From NCBI GenBank assembly GCA_025642065.1, contig JAODUP010000032.1:838501-902500 (forward strand): DNA of 64,000 nucleotides. Direction: 5' to 3'. Every line of letters begins with the position of its first letter. Position 1 is the first letter of the stretch. The notes beneath the pieces are model-generated. The model was not told where the DNA came from, did not search any database, and saw nothing but the letters and a program-made list of their open reading frames with translations. The DNA comes from Paralvinella palmiformis (taxonomy: Eukaryota; Annelida; Polychaeta; Terebellida; Alvinellidae). The position numbers and the translations under genes are program-made. Positions 22,112-36,245 of this stretch are shown here, in pieces.

Positions 22112-25100
22112 GATTATAATTATTCTCGTATTTGGCTATGCCAGTATTGGTAGCCTGACCGAATTTCTGGTAGTCCTCTGACTACTGCTATTTTGATTCC
22201 TGGTTTAGAGTAATTTCAAGTATTTTATATATATACCGGTATGTAGTTCTTATGATTTGACATATAACAAAATTATTTTAGCATAGGTAAAATGAATATC
22301 TTTATTTCTAACACTACTTAATGTTGATAAAATATGTTATAAAACCAAGAACATTATGTTTCTGAGTAATTATATGTGTGCCAAATTAACAGAGGTCATA
22401 TTCAAATATAAACACGTGTATTTAACTATGATGCAATTAATGTTTGGAAATTATGTAATCAACTGAAGTTACAGGAATACATTACTTACCTTCAAACAGA
22501 ATTAACAGTATTATTTAAGAAATGACATTGTGAATCAGCAAAATACATAATAGCACTTCCTTTGTTTTAGCATTCTACTGTTCATTAAATAGCTACTCAA
22601 GAAATAACATACCAATAGTCAAAGGTCTGAGTTTCAATTGTCTGATTAATCTTTCAGTGGACTAATGGCCATAGTTAGACTATTACTGTATTCCTGTTAA
22701 TTATTTTAGTCTGTGAGCATGTAGCATTTGGATGATGATGATGTAAATAAGCACCAAACTGTTATTTAGCCATATGCAGTAGTCCTATTTTGCTTAAAAA
22801 TTATGTTTTGTGTTACAGAATTTAAGTTGAACATTTTAATATTACTGTAAGTGTAAGTCCACATTTATTAGCCCTATCATTATTTCCATGATTTCCGTTT
22901 AATCTGGTCATTCTTCACAAGGACTCATCTGATTATGAAGATGATGTGAAGGATGTTGGCTCAAGACTGACCTTCGCTGAGGATACTCATCATTATGAAA
23001 CATCAACTGCTGACCTGGATCATAGGCTGCCAGATAATGATCTTTGCATGGAGGCAAATGATTGGCTGATGAGAAATGTAGTTGTACAATACTGGTCAGC
23101 TCATGTGTCAGATGATCTTAGATTAAAGGAGAAATCTAGTGTCCTTCTTGATTGGTTAGTATGTACTTGTACAAAATGTTTTAGGTTAGAATTTGACAAA
23201 TTTCTATTCTTCATACACATGTATAAACATAATATACACGCTTGTAATTTACCAGGATGACAATAAACTAGTGATTTCACTGAAAAGATATCTGGTCAGA
23301 TATTGTATTTCCCAGAAAAACCAGTGAATCATTTAGAACACATGATTTTTAATATAACAAAGTCTAAATGTGGATCTAATGCTACACCATTGTTCCTGCT
23401 ATATTACTGGTGTTTTTGCACTTTATACACATAACAAAAATTTGTTATCATGACAGGGAGAACTACCAATCTAGAATCAACCCAGTCTTTAGTCCCCATG
23501 ACAAGATGCCAGTAACAGAACATCACATTATAAGAGAAACAATATGGTAAGAAATTATAATATTTGATTCAGTGTGATTGCATTTATGTTGACCCGAGGT
23601 AATTTTAAATTTGTGATACATTTATTGTTGGCTAACAGATCAAGAGGTCACTGGAGGGTTGCAGTTACAGCTTCCTGAAATATCAGATTTTACAGCAGGA
23701 AGTCTGTCAAGTGTTCTTTCCTCTCATATATAGTCACTGTTTAAGTCGAGGTTAAGTATTGGCTCAAAATCGGAAAAGGCTAACCCATTTGTTTCAAACT
23801 CACGGTGTCAGCAAGTGCGTGGTAAATATATCAGTATCAATTTATTCACTGACAGTGACGCACACACACTCACATATGGCTTTCGTTTTGTTGTTATATT
23901 TAACTAATAAACAAACTTGTCACATCAAACATGCCTGATTGTAACTTCAATGGGCAAGGGTTATTAATTAATTGTATCACAGCAAGTGGAGAGCAAGGTT
24001 TACAATGTGAACAGCGATTTCTATATTATCACTAATCACCTTGCAGTACTGGTAGTGTATGGCACATGACTATCAAGTATTATTACGTAAAGAGTGGCAT
24101 GTTTGTGAGATTCCAATAACAGTTTGGTGAAAATTAATCATAATTTATTAAATAAGACTAGTAGGCAGAGATGTGGCGATATTGCTCCAACTGTGGCTGA
24201 GATAAATATGCCTGTTTGTAAGTTCAGTTAACAAGTGTTATTAATTCATTGTTTCATGGTACATCTGGAGGTACTGGTAGGTAACAGCGCCTGACAATCA
24301 AGTATTATTACATGAAATCTGGCATGTTTGTGAGATCCAAATAACAGTTTGGTGAAAATTAATTGTTATTTATTGCATAATAATGGATTAGTAGGCAGCG
24401 ATGTGATGATTTTATTCAGACTCTGGCTCTTATTTGGTTGAATCATATAGTGTTGTGTGTCAATGATTGTCAAAAACATCTTTCCTTCAGGTGGCAGGAA
24501 ATATGACGTGCGTATAAGTCGAGTTGCTTCTGAGAACTCCCTTTTCCTACCCCAAAAAAATTGACTTATATGCGAGTATATAGAGTAGGCATCTCAATCC
24601 AGATCAAGTCATGTTACAGATGCTCTAGCTTGACCATCCTCATGACCTTGCCAGCTCTTATCAACTTACTATAACTACCTCTAACTGACTCCATTGTTGG
24701 TTCATAAATATAAATCTGACAGCTCAGCAGACGCTTTGTGTTATGAGTACAAAACAATCTTAATAAGGAAGTTAAATATATAGTTTTCTTTAGTCATTTC
24801 AGAAAATATGGACCAATTATACTGAAATATTCATAAATATACTTTTGTTACACAGTTATCTGTTTGGCTGATCTTTGTTTACATTCTTATAACTGGGTCA
24901 TACAAACAGCTTATGTTAAGTAACATTAAATTTCTAGAGCATCCGGTCTGCATGGCTTCAAAATGGCAGTGCCCACATATGAGTTCTATAAAAAAAACTA
25001 CTCTGGTACCTACTCCAAGCAAGCCAGTTTTGAGAAGCAGTTGGCCCCATACAAGGTGATGGACCACTTCAAACTGGCTATAATTTAGATCCTATGTTTC

Positions 25101-28100
25101 AAACTGGACTGGTGCCAGAATGATGAGTCTTGTGATGTCCGCAATCTGCTGACTTCCCAGGTGGTGCAATTGTCCCCAACAACTCTAGCAGAGTATATGG
25201 AATTGAATAGGATTTGATAAATTTGATTTGGAATTGACCAAATGAAATTGAGTGGAATTGGAATTGACAAAAATAGAATATGAGTCAGGACAGTTACTGC
25301 GTAAAGTTTATATTGAGCACGAATTACACTATTTTACAGAAATGCCATGGAAATGTTAATTTATTTAGTAGAATATATGATTATATATAGGTCAAAGACT
25401 GGTTTTTACCGGAGAATGCTAATTATCCCATTGATAGATTTTAAGTGTAATTATTTCATACTCTGTTAGCATTATGTTGAATTGTGATGTCAAGCTGTGA
25501 TATTATTTTATTTCAGGTTGTTACTTGGAGTGCCCTCTTCTGTTGTGTATGTATGGAATGGTGTGGAATACAAACCAAATGAAGATCTCAGTGTAACACA
25601 CCTTACACAGGTAATGAATGGTATTAATATAGCAATAATAACATGATTGATGACATTGTGAAGTCTACTGTCATAATCATTTGTATTGAGAGAGCACTAG
25701 GTTTATAAATCACTACTGAGTACTCACATGAATATTCCTACAAGTATTCATTATAAAGAATAGAACTTAACATAGAAAGAGCATATGTTTAAAGATTGTC
25801 TGTGCCTTCACTAATGGGGATAACTGAATTATGAAGTAAATTTTATTTTATTATTATATGTATATCTTAACAGCAAAGTACCTTTGATCAGAAATATTTT
25901 ACTGTCTTAAATTCTTTTCACTTGTGTTAGTGTAGCCCTTATTTGAAATCATATGCAGTTTGTTATTGAATTATTAGCTTAATGGTTAATGTGGAGGAAT
26001 TGCTATTCTGACAGTTATTCGAACAGATCTGGCAACACTGAAGCTGCTAAACCTTCTTTATGCTCCAGAAGCCTGCATGTTAACTGTAGACTTGATTAAT
26101 GACACTGTTAGTTTTACTTACTGTGAAATAAATTAACTACAAAGCCAATTAATACAGTGTTGATCCATTTTCATTTGGATTTAATCAACTTTCAGTGTCT
26201 TTAATTATGAATTTGATTTAAAAAACACCATCTTGGTTGGCCTGAGATGATTCTCCAACATAGTTTATATTTAGAACACGGTTTTGGTGTATATGAACAA
26301 ATAAGTTTTAATCTAAGCTGAGCATTGTTTGGTTTATATTTATAAATTGTTCGTTTCTTTGGTGATTGTGTGGATAGGTTCTACTGCTGAGTATTTCTCT
26401 GCTATTTGCTCACCTTTAAATTTAATTTAGCATTTTTCCCCTCAAAAGATCAAGTTAGTATCACAGTTTAGAATACTGATATTTAAATGTTCTTTTCTTT
26501 TACCACAGGAATGTCTGTCATCAGTTCTCACCAGTTTTGCTTATTATGGTACAATTGTGCGACATCTGTACGAGTTTAAAAATGACGTATCTGGATTATC
26601 AACTGCTCATCATCCTGTCAACAGTCAAACCTATCAAGCATTCACAGCAGCATTGTCTGTCTATCTACAACAAATGCAGAAAGAACTAGTATTAATAGAA
26701 AAGAATGTGCTTCTACAAGGTGTGGACATTTCACAATGATTGTTACTTGAATGCTGTTATCAATGTCAGTTTCTTTTCTATTTAAAGATTTCTTTCTTTG
26801 GCATGTTGATACTCAGTAAAGTATATTATCAAGAAGTAAGCATTTGGAATAAGTTTCCATTAATTTTTGTATATTCCAATGTCTTAAATTAGAGCATGAT
26901 TTGTTAACTTACTGTCTTACATTTTACATTTCCCTTGAAATTGATTAAATTTGATAATTTATAGATCTCAATTAGCATTAATATTGTAAAAAATTATATT
27001 GTGTTTGATGGAGTTTCTACTGATCATAAACCTGTTTATACCAATGTAAACATGGCAGAGATTCACCATGACTTCATGATTAGTACAATTTTTTAAATTA
27101 TTTTAATTAAAATCTTATAATATTTATTTTGAAATTTATTCAGAAGAGTCACACACCTTAATAAAGTTGCTGAAAGATTTCAAGCCACATCTGATGGAAT
27201 TAGAAACACTTGAGGTTGTTTACACCAATGGCATTGCAGCATTCAGTCATGTGACTGGTCCATCCCAGAAGGCATCGGGTCTACTTGGTGTGTTATTTGA
27301 GATGATTAGAGAGTCTGATAGTATGGGAGAATATAGTGCTGATAGGGTATGAACAATAATTAGTTATCTTATTTTCATTATGGTGTCTTGCAGATGCAAT
27401 CACGTTTGTGTGTGTAGGGGTTTGTTTTTGATGCAGCAACAACAGATATTAGTACTGATGTTAGTAAAATGAATATTCTACATTTTTATTACAAAGGTGG
27501 CCCTGCTATTGTCATTATGGATACAGGCCAGCAAACCTTACCTGGACATCATAGATCAGTGGACTACTGAAGGACAACTGATGGATCCATACAAGGAGTT
27601 CATTATTCAAAGGTATCTGTGTCTCCTTAGGTCAGAAATATTGGTACATAATAATCTTTCTTTAATGAAAAATTTCTCAAAGAGAAATGCTATGCATAAT
27701 TTATTATAATAACATGGAGACACTTAGATACAAAAATGCTTTGTAATTTCCCAAAGAATAACATAAAGCAATAAATAATTAATTGAAACATTTAAACTGA
27801 TCTCTGATTTATCCCATATTTTGTTGATTGGGATTTCATCAATAGAGATGACAACCCCTTAAGTCTTCGTGTATTTAGTACATTTGTTTGGTGTCAAATG
27901 TTGGTGCATGATCAGTTATTAATTTAGTATGATTTGTGGGACTCCAACACATAAAAAATGAAAGTTCAGTTTTAATCAAGTGATCAGCACCATACAATTA
28001 GCCATCAGAAAAATGTAAGTATTATGGTAATAGTGGAAGTATTTTGAGCACTGTTATTGGCTTATTGTATATTGTTATTGGTATGGCTTTCTCAATCAGT

Positions 28101-31100
28101 ATTCTCCAAATGCCATTTATTAGAAAATGGTGACAGCATTTTTTAAATGATTTTAAGTTTATGCAAAAAGTTATCACCTTATATCCCTGTATTGAGGAGT
28201 CTGAATCGGATGCAATGTTGTGCATATTGTCTATTTTATGCAACTGACTACTTTATTAATTAGCATGATATATCACATCAAAGGACACACATCTACACAA
28301 AACACAGGCAACAAACATCAACAAGAAGGGAACTATCAGGAAGTTTCTGATAAAACCTGGATATGTTCCAGTAACAAATGAGGTTTTTCTATTTGTGGAA
28401 TTTGTGGTTGAACACATTTCCCCCCATTTCAATCATTGACTATGCCATGAAGATATTCCCACCAATGTTTCTTGACAGCAAGATTGCAAAACAGTACATT
28501 GTTGTAGACATACAAATACAACCCAGATTTTGCATGGATTCTCTTGAATTGTCAGAGAGCACTCCTGTAGTACAATGGTTAGTGCAGTATGCTGTAAAAT
28601 CTAGGTAGTGGTTTTGAGTGTGACTCATAACTGTATTTTATTCTATTCATTACCAAATTATACATAATTTATGCTGTCTAGGCTCCTGGCAAAAGTAAAA
28701 ACAATTATCACCTTCTCCTCACTGTCCCCACAGTGGAGTAGCATGAGCCAGCCTAGCCTGCCTGCTACTATTTCCTACCAGGGTATTTAGCTGGCGCAAG
28801 AGCTACTTCCTCTTTTCTTTTGCTGTCCATGGTTGTCAAGTTACAATAAAAGTGCTCTTCAAATTCTGTCACAAACCTCCAAATTTTCATTAAGAAATGA
28901 GTGTATTTGGAGTCATAACAACTACCTGGGTGATGTTTCACATTTTCATTCCCCATAATTGCCCAGAAAATAAATATTTTCTGAGATGTCAAATGGGCAG
29001 ATTGGACATGGTCGCCCTTATAATGGCGGCTTATGGCAAGAGCGCCTTTCATCGCTCGCCTCTTATGATTTCTCTAATTCGACAACAGTGTCATCTCACC
29101 TTAATATCCCTGTTTTCTGGTATATTATCTACTTCATTGTTTCAAATAATGATAAAATAGTATTAATTTTGATGCAAATTTTGCCAAAAATTTACCGGAT
29201 GTTGTGTTCATTAGTCATTTCCACTGTTAGACAGGTGGACTGTGGCAGTAAACATGCCATTTGTGTGCTTCTATCTGTTTGTTAGTTACACTGTGTTTTG
29301 TGCAGTATTGTTTAACTGTTTTTAATGATATAGTATATTATTTATGATAAGAAACTTTTACAAAATATTCCATAAAAATAATCTGTAACGTCTTAATTAA
29401 AAATATTAACTGAGGTGGTTGGCAAGGGTAAAGAATCATGTGGGGAGTTAGGAAACATCCTACCTCTCCTGTGGCCCCTCCTAAAGGTGCACAAGACCCA
29501 CGTTTGAGGGCTGTTTCCCATAGCATTTGACCCTCTGTGTGACCAGGGCACCTCCATGGTCTAATTGGTAGTGTGTTGGACCACAAATGAATACCATGTG
29601 AGTTCGAATCTCAGTGTGGGCATATCTGAAGGGTATTTCATCTTTGACTTTGCTTCATTACATTTGGATGTCACTCAGCCCATTTAGCCTATCATGTGCA
29701 CAAAAGTGGCCGTAACACATCAATCATGAACATCACCCCCATGTGTGACCAGTGCTAAGGCTAAATAACTCAAATGAACAACTCTAGAATTATGAGATAG
29801 GATAGTCATGTCTGAAATTATACTTGTTTCAGCCTGGCCCCTGAAGGTAGTTATATCCCTTGGTTATCACAGTTGACAGAGAAACATTCTGACAGGATTG
29901 TTGAGTATACTTCAAGATGAAAGAATCAGTACTAGGGAAAACATTTTCTATTTGATCAACAAGCTAATTGAAAATAATTTTAAATGGTCAAACCGTATTG
30001 TATATTGCATCAATAAAACCCCATTAATGAAGTTTCAGAACAAAGGAGTAGTTGGCTTCCCACTGCGAGACCATGAACAAATCTTCATCACTGACTGATC
30101 ATACCACCTGCTGCATCTGGATTGTGTTAAAGTGGATTACATACTTTATAATGTAACCCATTATTAGTTGAACTGAGTGCCAGACTTATGAAGCAATGTA
30201 AGGCTTTCCAGCAGATATTTGTTGCAGATATGCTAAAAATTGTGAAATACTGCAGGATGTGCATGTTGTCTTTACAGCCATGCACAGACCATTTCGCAGT
30301 CAATGGGCGCTTCTGCTGGGTTACTTAAAACCAGAAATAAAAACTTTCCTTGGGTTTAATGAAAATGAAGTCTGTGATAACTGATTTTGTCATAGTATTT
30401 GTTAGATGACTACTTTCTAGTATAAGCCAAAATGTTTTGACATAAAATATCATTATTTAAGTTTTGTTCCCCTCCTGATTTTGTGTGTTTGTGTTTCTCA
30501 TATAATTAAATAAGTTAAAAATCTATTAAAATGGAAATTATCTCTGAGGAAATACTATAATTTATTTGCAAATACAGGTTTTAGTGCATAAATACAGGTT
30601 TTACTTCTATAATTTACCAGTTTTGCTCATAGCAGGTTGGCATCTCTCCATGAAGTACCAAAATAACCCTAGCATTTTTGAAGAAAAGGCATAAATCCAC
30701 CAAAAGTGAAAAATTATTCTCATGCCAGATGAACTTGTATCAGAAGGTTTTAAATATATATGGAGTAATCTGTAGGAGAGCTAGCATAGATGTTAGATAA
30801 TATGTGAGGTGCTTTGATGGGAAAGATTTAGCAGTTGATGTGCTTTCAATTTTGTGAGTGTGTTTAATAGAAATACTATCTTGCAAATCAAATAAATTTC
30901 AATCAAATCAAGTAACATGTATTAGTGGGATGTTTTCCAATGGAGTCATAGCTTGGACATATTTCACAAATATAAGGAATGCCAAGACTAGACTCTTAAT
31001 GCCCAGTTTGTTTTGGTTCAAATGCTGTACAGGCAGTGAGAACACAATAAGCAGATACCAGGTCTAAGAACTCATTAAGTAATATATCCCAATGCCAAAA

Positions 31101-34100
31101 TTTCAGTATATAGGTTATTATCTTATTTTAATACAGCATACATACCACAACTTAGATATCATATCTGCCAGCTCAGACATGATGTTGTATGGCCAGCATT
31201 TTTTATCCAGCCCTCCAATTAGACATCCTGTCAATAATGTGGTTGGTTTGAAAATAAAAACGATGGTGTGTGTGTCTTTGACACTTTGTGTGTGTGTTCA
31301 CATATTTTATACAACTCCCCTCCACCAACAGGTTGAGTTGGGGATTGGCCATGCATAGAAAAAAATTAAACATCCTACTTTGGATTTCTGGCTAAAAGCC
31401 TGTATACTAGTAGATAACTTGCTACTTTTGACATGATCCACAGATATAAATCTGTTTTTGTCAAGTTGTTTATAATACAAATATATTGACTTTTTTACTT
31501 GATATTGTGATTGTCTTTTCTGATTATAGAGCTAAATATCTGGAAGATAACTGGCCATCATACATATAATGTTTATAGGTGTTTTTAACTTTTACAGAAA
31601 TATTGATATCAGATCACTAGATGAGAATTTTTGGGACACAGCATTTACTTTGCACTGTTCAGATACAACTCAGACTGAGGGCACAAACACCAAGTTACCA
31701 GTGACTCAAGTAATGCCAAGGTAAACATTAAACATGATAAAACTGGATAAAAACATTATTTATCTCCTTCATATTAACAATAAACACAAAAGAGAACTAA
31801 CTTGTTTGTAGAAACTGCTCTGAATTGTGTGGTAAAAAGGTAAAATGGAACCAATGAACAATTTATTTGTAACATCCGGAATATGTCAATAACTTAAATT
31901 AAAAAGCAGTAGATAACATGGAACCTAAACTAAAAGAATGTCTACTTCTGTTAGGAAGGACTGTAGAAGAAAAATGAAATGTTCAGTAGATGATTTTTAA
32001 AATTGATTTATCCAAATATGTTCAGTCTGGCTCAGCTGTAACATGTTGATTGGGTCCATAGGTCATGGAGTGCATTATAAGTGAAACACCAAAAGCAACA
32101 GTTGTCTTGAAATGATTGATCTGTATGTATTACTGGTGGTAGGGGCAGGGGTTTGCATGCTATGATTTTTTGTTGGACCAGTTCATGTTTATCTCTATTT
32201 GTGAACGTGAGAACATCCTACAGGGTTCCCATGAGTCCTGGAAAACCTGGAAAATAACAAATTCATTTTCCATGTCTTGGAAATATCCTGGAATCTTACA
32301 AAATCAGGAAATGTTCTGGAAATGTCCTGGAAAATTTATTGCCTGCCAAAAAATCCATTTATAACCAATACAAACCACAAATATATATGCCTGTAGAAGA
32401 AAACTTTGATTGTAGAAGAAAACTTTTGTTGTAGGAGAAAAAGAGTACTGATACATCATCTTTATAATCTATGTTGGTTAAAATATAGATAAAAAGGGGT
32501 GGATCAAACAGCTATAAGGGGTGAAGTGGAGGCTGTACCATAAAAATGTCAGTAATCAATCATACATTGATTAAATAATATTATATATACTTTTTCGCAG
32601 ATATCTTAATTTATTACCTTTAAATTTGGTATACTTTGTCCTGGAAAATGGTAATTTTTTCCCTGGAAGTGTCTAGGAATAATATTTCCTTAGCTGTGGG
32701 AACCCTGATCCTACAATTTAGGAAGTAATGTAGGCAATATAGTGCAATTATTTTAATCCAATTAGAATGAAGAATCTTGGCAATAGCCAATACAGCTAAT
32801 GCTGATGTTGCTATGTTGTCTAACTAAATACCACTTCACATTTATTTTACAGCAATTCTATTGGTAATCAAATGAATGTTTATTCTACATGTAATTATTA
32901 TTTAAAAAAAATTGAATTGAGATACAGATAATTGAAATTATTTTGTGGTTGGAGCCATGTGATGGGTGTGATAGTTATCAATGGCTACATGAACAGATGA
33001 AACTAATTAAGTATGTAAGTAAGTTTATTTTGAAATATACACATATTTCAAACAATAGACAATTAACAAATTCATATATTCTGTATATGTCTGAGGCAAA
33101 CACCAAGACATGCATCTTTAATCTCAGCACTTGTTAATATACTGTAAGTCAACAGTGATAATTCTATAATATATAGTTAATGATATCAGTGTTAGCCTAA
33201 TAGCCTACCCCTCCCAACATTTAAATAAACAAATAAAGCTTTTTGTCATTAAGCATATACTATGCGCTACGATGCAGGGATCATTGCAATGTCTAGTACA
33301 ATGTCCTTGGATCTCACAGTTCCTGGTAAATAGAGGCACTGCCAAATTGTTTTGGTTATAATTATTCATGAATATCAATAGTTGAAATTTATATAAATCA
33401 TTAATTTTTAATATTTTACTGGTGTAAAATAATGGCATTGTGTATTCATTGTATCTGGTCTTGCCTAGACTTTGAATTGCTTTTTTGTAATGTTTTGAGT
33501 TCTAATAATACAAAACTTTTAAACTTTTTTAATTTTCATGAATGATATGCTTATGACAGGGAAATATCGTCAGTCCAAATAATCAGGAATCCAGCTCATG
33601 TCTGTATTTCTGGGATACAACTCAACTCCAAACGATCAGGATCCATGTATCTTCCAGTATATCACTTCTATGATATACTGGACTATGTTATAGTGGAGAC
33701 AGATTGTAGCAATATTTCTAATAAGAAAATAGTTATATCATTAGGGGTAATGTTTACTAAAATGTAATACTAATAGCTATTTGTATTTGTTTTATTATTA
33801 TGTATTTTAGTTTCTTGTTGCCAGTTCTAAATCAGATCATTCTGGCAGGGAAGTCTATGGAACTCATCCATAACCTTGGATATCTGTCACAAGTACATAA
33901 AAGTAAGTTATAGAAATAAATTGCATCAGAAAAAATATTATTGTTTTGTATTAGTTATAAAAATACTGATTTGCAAATTATACTAAAAAAGTTTGTTTTG
34001 TTGAAATAAATTAAATTTTACCTGTGTGTGTGTGTTTGTGTTTGTTTGTGTGTGTGTGTGTGTGAAAGTTGTTTCATCAGTGCAATGTTTAGACCACTCC

Positions 34101-36209
34101 ACCACAAACCTCCAGGTTGTGGGTTCAAATCCAAATCCTACCTTTATCTGTGGGATGTTTCCTTAGTGATTTTCCTGTTGGCCATTTGTCTCCTTCGTGG
34201 GCATTGGTGAGGCTAAACAAACCATTCATTCACTCACACACTCACTGCCTTAACTATACAGAGATTATATATTACTGTAATCTTCCATGTATAACACACA
34301 CTTGTGTATAATGCGCACTTCTTGTTGACCAAAAAAATGTCTGAAAAAACTTCTAGAGAAACCAGGAAAATCTGCAGCTGGACTTGCACACCATTTTTTC
34401 CATAAGTACCTACACCCTTCATGTATGATGGCCTGATACAGATTTTGCTTCTAAGGTCTGCAAAAAGATCAAAAGTTGTTTGTCATAACCTTTCATTTCC
34501 ATTTGTAATTGCTTTGATGCTTATAATTAATAAACAAACTTGTCTCAATCGTGAGCAGTGATTTCTATTGTTTTGCTAATCAATGAAATATGTTTTGCGA
34601 ATATTTACAGTAGTTTATTTATGTTCACACATTGAATAATGATCCTTTTGATTATTTGATAATTAAATGTGATAAAAGATAATAATTAAACACATGGAAA
34701 TTAACTAATTTATTATAATAACCGTGAACACATTTCATTTAAGTTTACAGTATTATAAATAGTAAAAAATATATTATTTTATCCATGCTAGCCTTATCAC
34801 GGCAATATTTTCAATGGCCATTTTAATTAGATTTCTGCAAAGTTGGAACTTCTTGTGTGATTCTCGATGAGGGGTTAGTTATAATTAGTTTAAATTTACA
34901 AGATTTCTATGCTTAAAGACCAATTTACTGTAGAAATAACTGAACTCGTTTCAAAGTGGAACTGTCACCATCTTGGATTAGGCCAGATAGTAGCCTAATC
35001 TACTTTTGCACTGTGTTCGGGTGGGTGGGCGAGAAAATAATAATAAAAAGAATAAAATTCATAAAGATGTATAAGTTTGTGTACATTTTACCAACTGATT
35101 TCTGAGATAATAGTCCTTGGTATTAGTAACAAACAATATAATTGTATTCAGATACATCTAGAGACAATAAGTGACAAGCTAATTCATTCTTATGACCAAT
35201 TGTAATTAAAGCCATAATTCTAAGATTTGACATGACACATCGGTGTCCTCTGATGAAATTAGCTGTTTTGTGTTTCACCTACTTTGCATTTACCTAGGGG
35301 TTGTATCAGATGATGTTGTATAACAATACACTTCCTGGTATTCTTTTCAATGCTGTGACAAAAGGTTGTGTGTGTGTGTGTGTGTGTGTGTTATATATAT
35401 ATATATATATATATATATACCATCACTGACCAACCATAACCATGCCCAAACGTCCATAGTCAGTGCCTTGTTATTTCAAAATACAGCACAATACTGATCA
35501 GATAATAATGGCTCGTCCCACATCCCAAATGGGAATGAAAAGGATGTTTTTTAATTATATTCAGCTTGGTTAATGCGACTTCATTGTCTTTGAATTGTGC
35601 TAAGATTATGCTAGAGCTTGTGTGTCCTCGAGTTAATTATAGTGTCTCCATTGACTAATTGTAATTGTAAAAAAAACACAAAATTCTTTGATAAATGTAT
35701 ATAAATATGGCTAAAATGTGTATAATATCATTATCCATAATTGTTCCATGCAGATAGTATCTATGCATGTTTATAATGAAAATATGATGGAATGTGAGTG
35801 GAAATATTGTCGTTGAAAGAAGTTCAACTTATAAAACTACAGCTATCAGCCAGCCTTAGTCAGCATGATTTGGCTGGAACGTTTAGCATTGGTAAACAAT
35901 GGTAAAACTGAAGTGCAAGTGATTTTGAAGCTGAATTCCTTAAGAGTGGGAAGACCAGTGACATTTATGAATGTCTTGCTGTGCAGTCAGAAAATGTAGA
36001 ATTTAACGTGTTAGTGTTAACCAAAATACTGTGACCAGTTGGAAGGAGAAGCTTGACAATATCATGAATGGATATGACCCATTTGATATCTACAACTTTG
36101 ATGAAACAGTCCTTCTATTGTGCCCTGCCTTAAAAGATCACCTGTCTGATGACCACCTAAGGTGGGCTGAAGGATGCCTCTTAAGATAGGTTTCCTGAAA
36201 TTTGTGTGT

Positions 36210-36245
<36 letters not shown>

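Noticed and set aside
29898..30098. 66-codon ORF in intron 11 (MLSILQDERISTRENIFYLI)
   Set aside because: Composition is plausible for a transposon relic but nothing is recognisable and it is not in the GCP5 reading.
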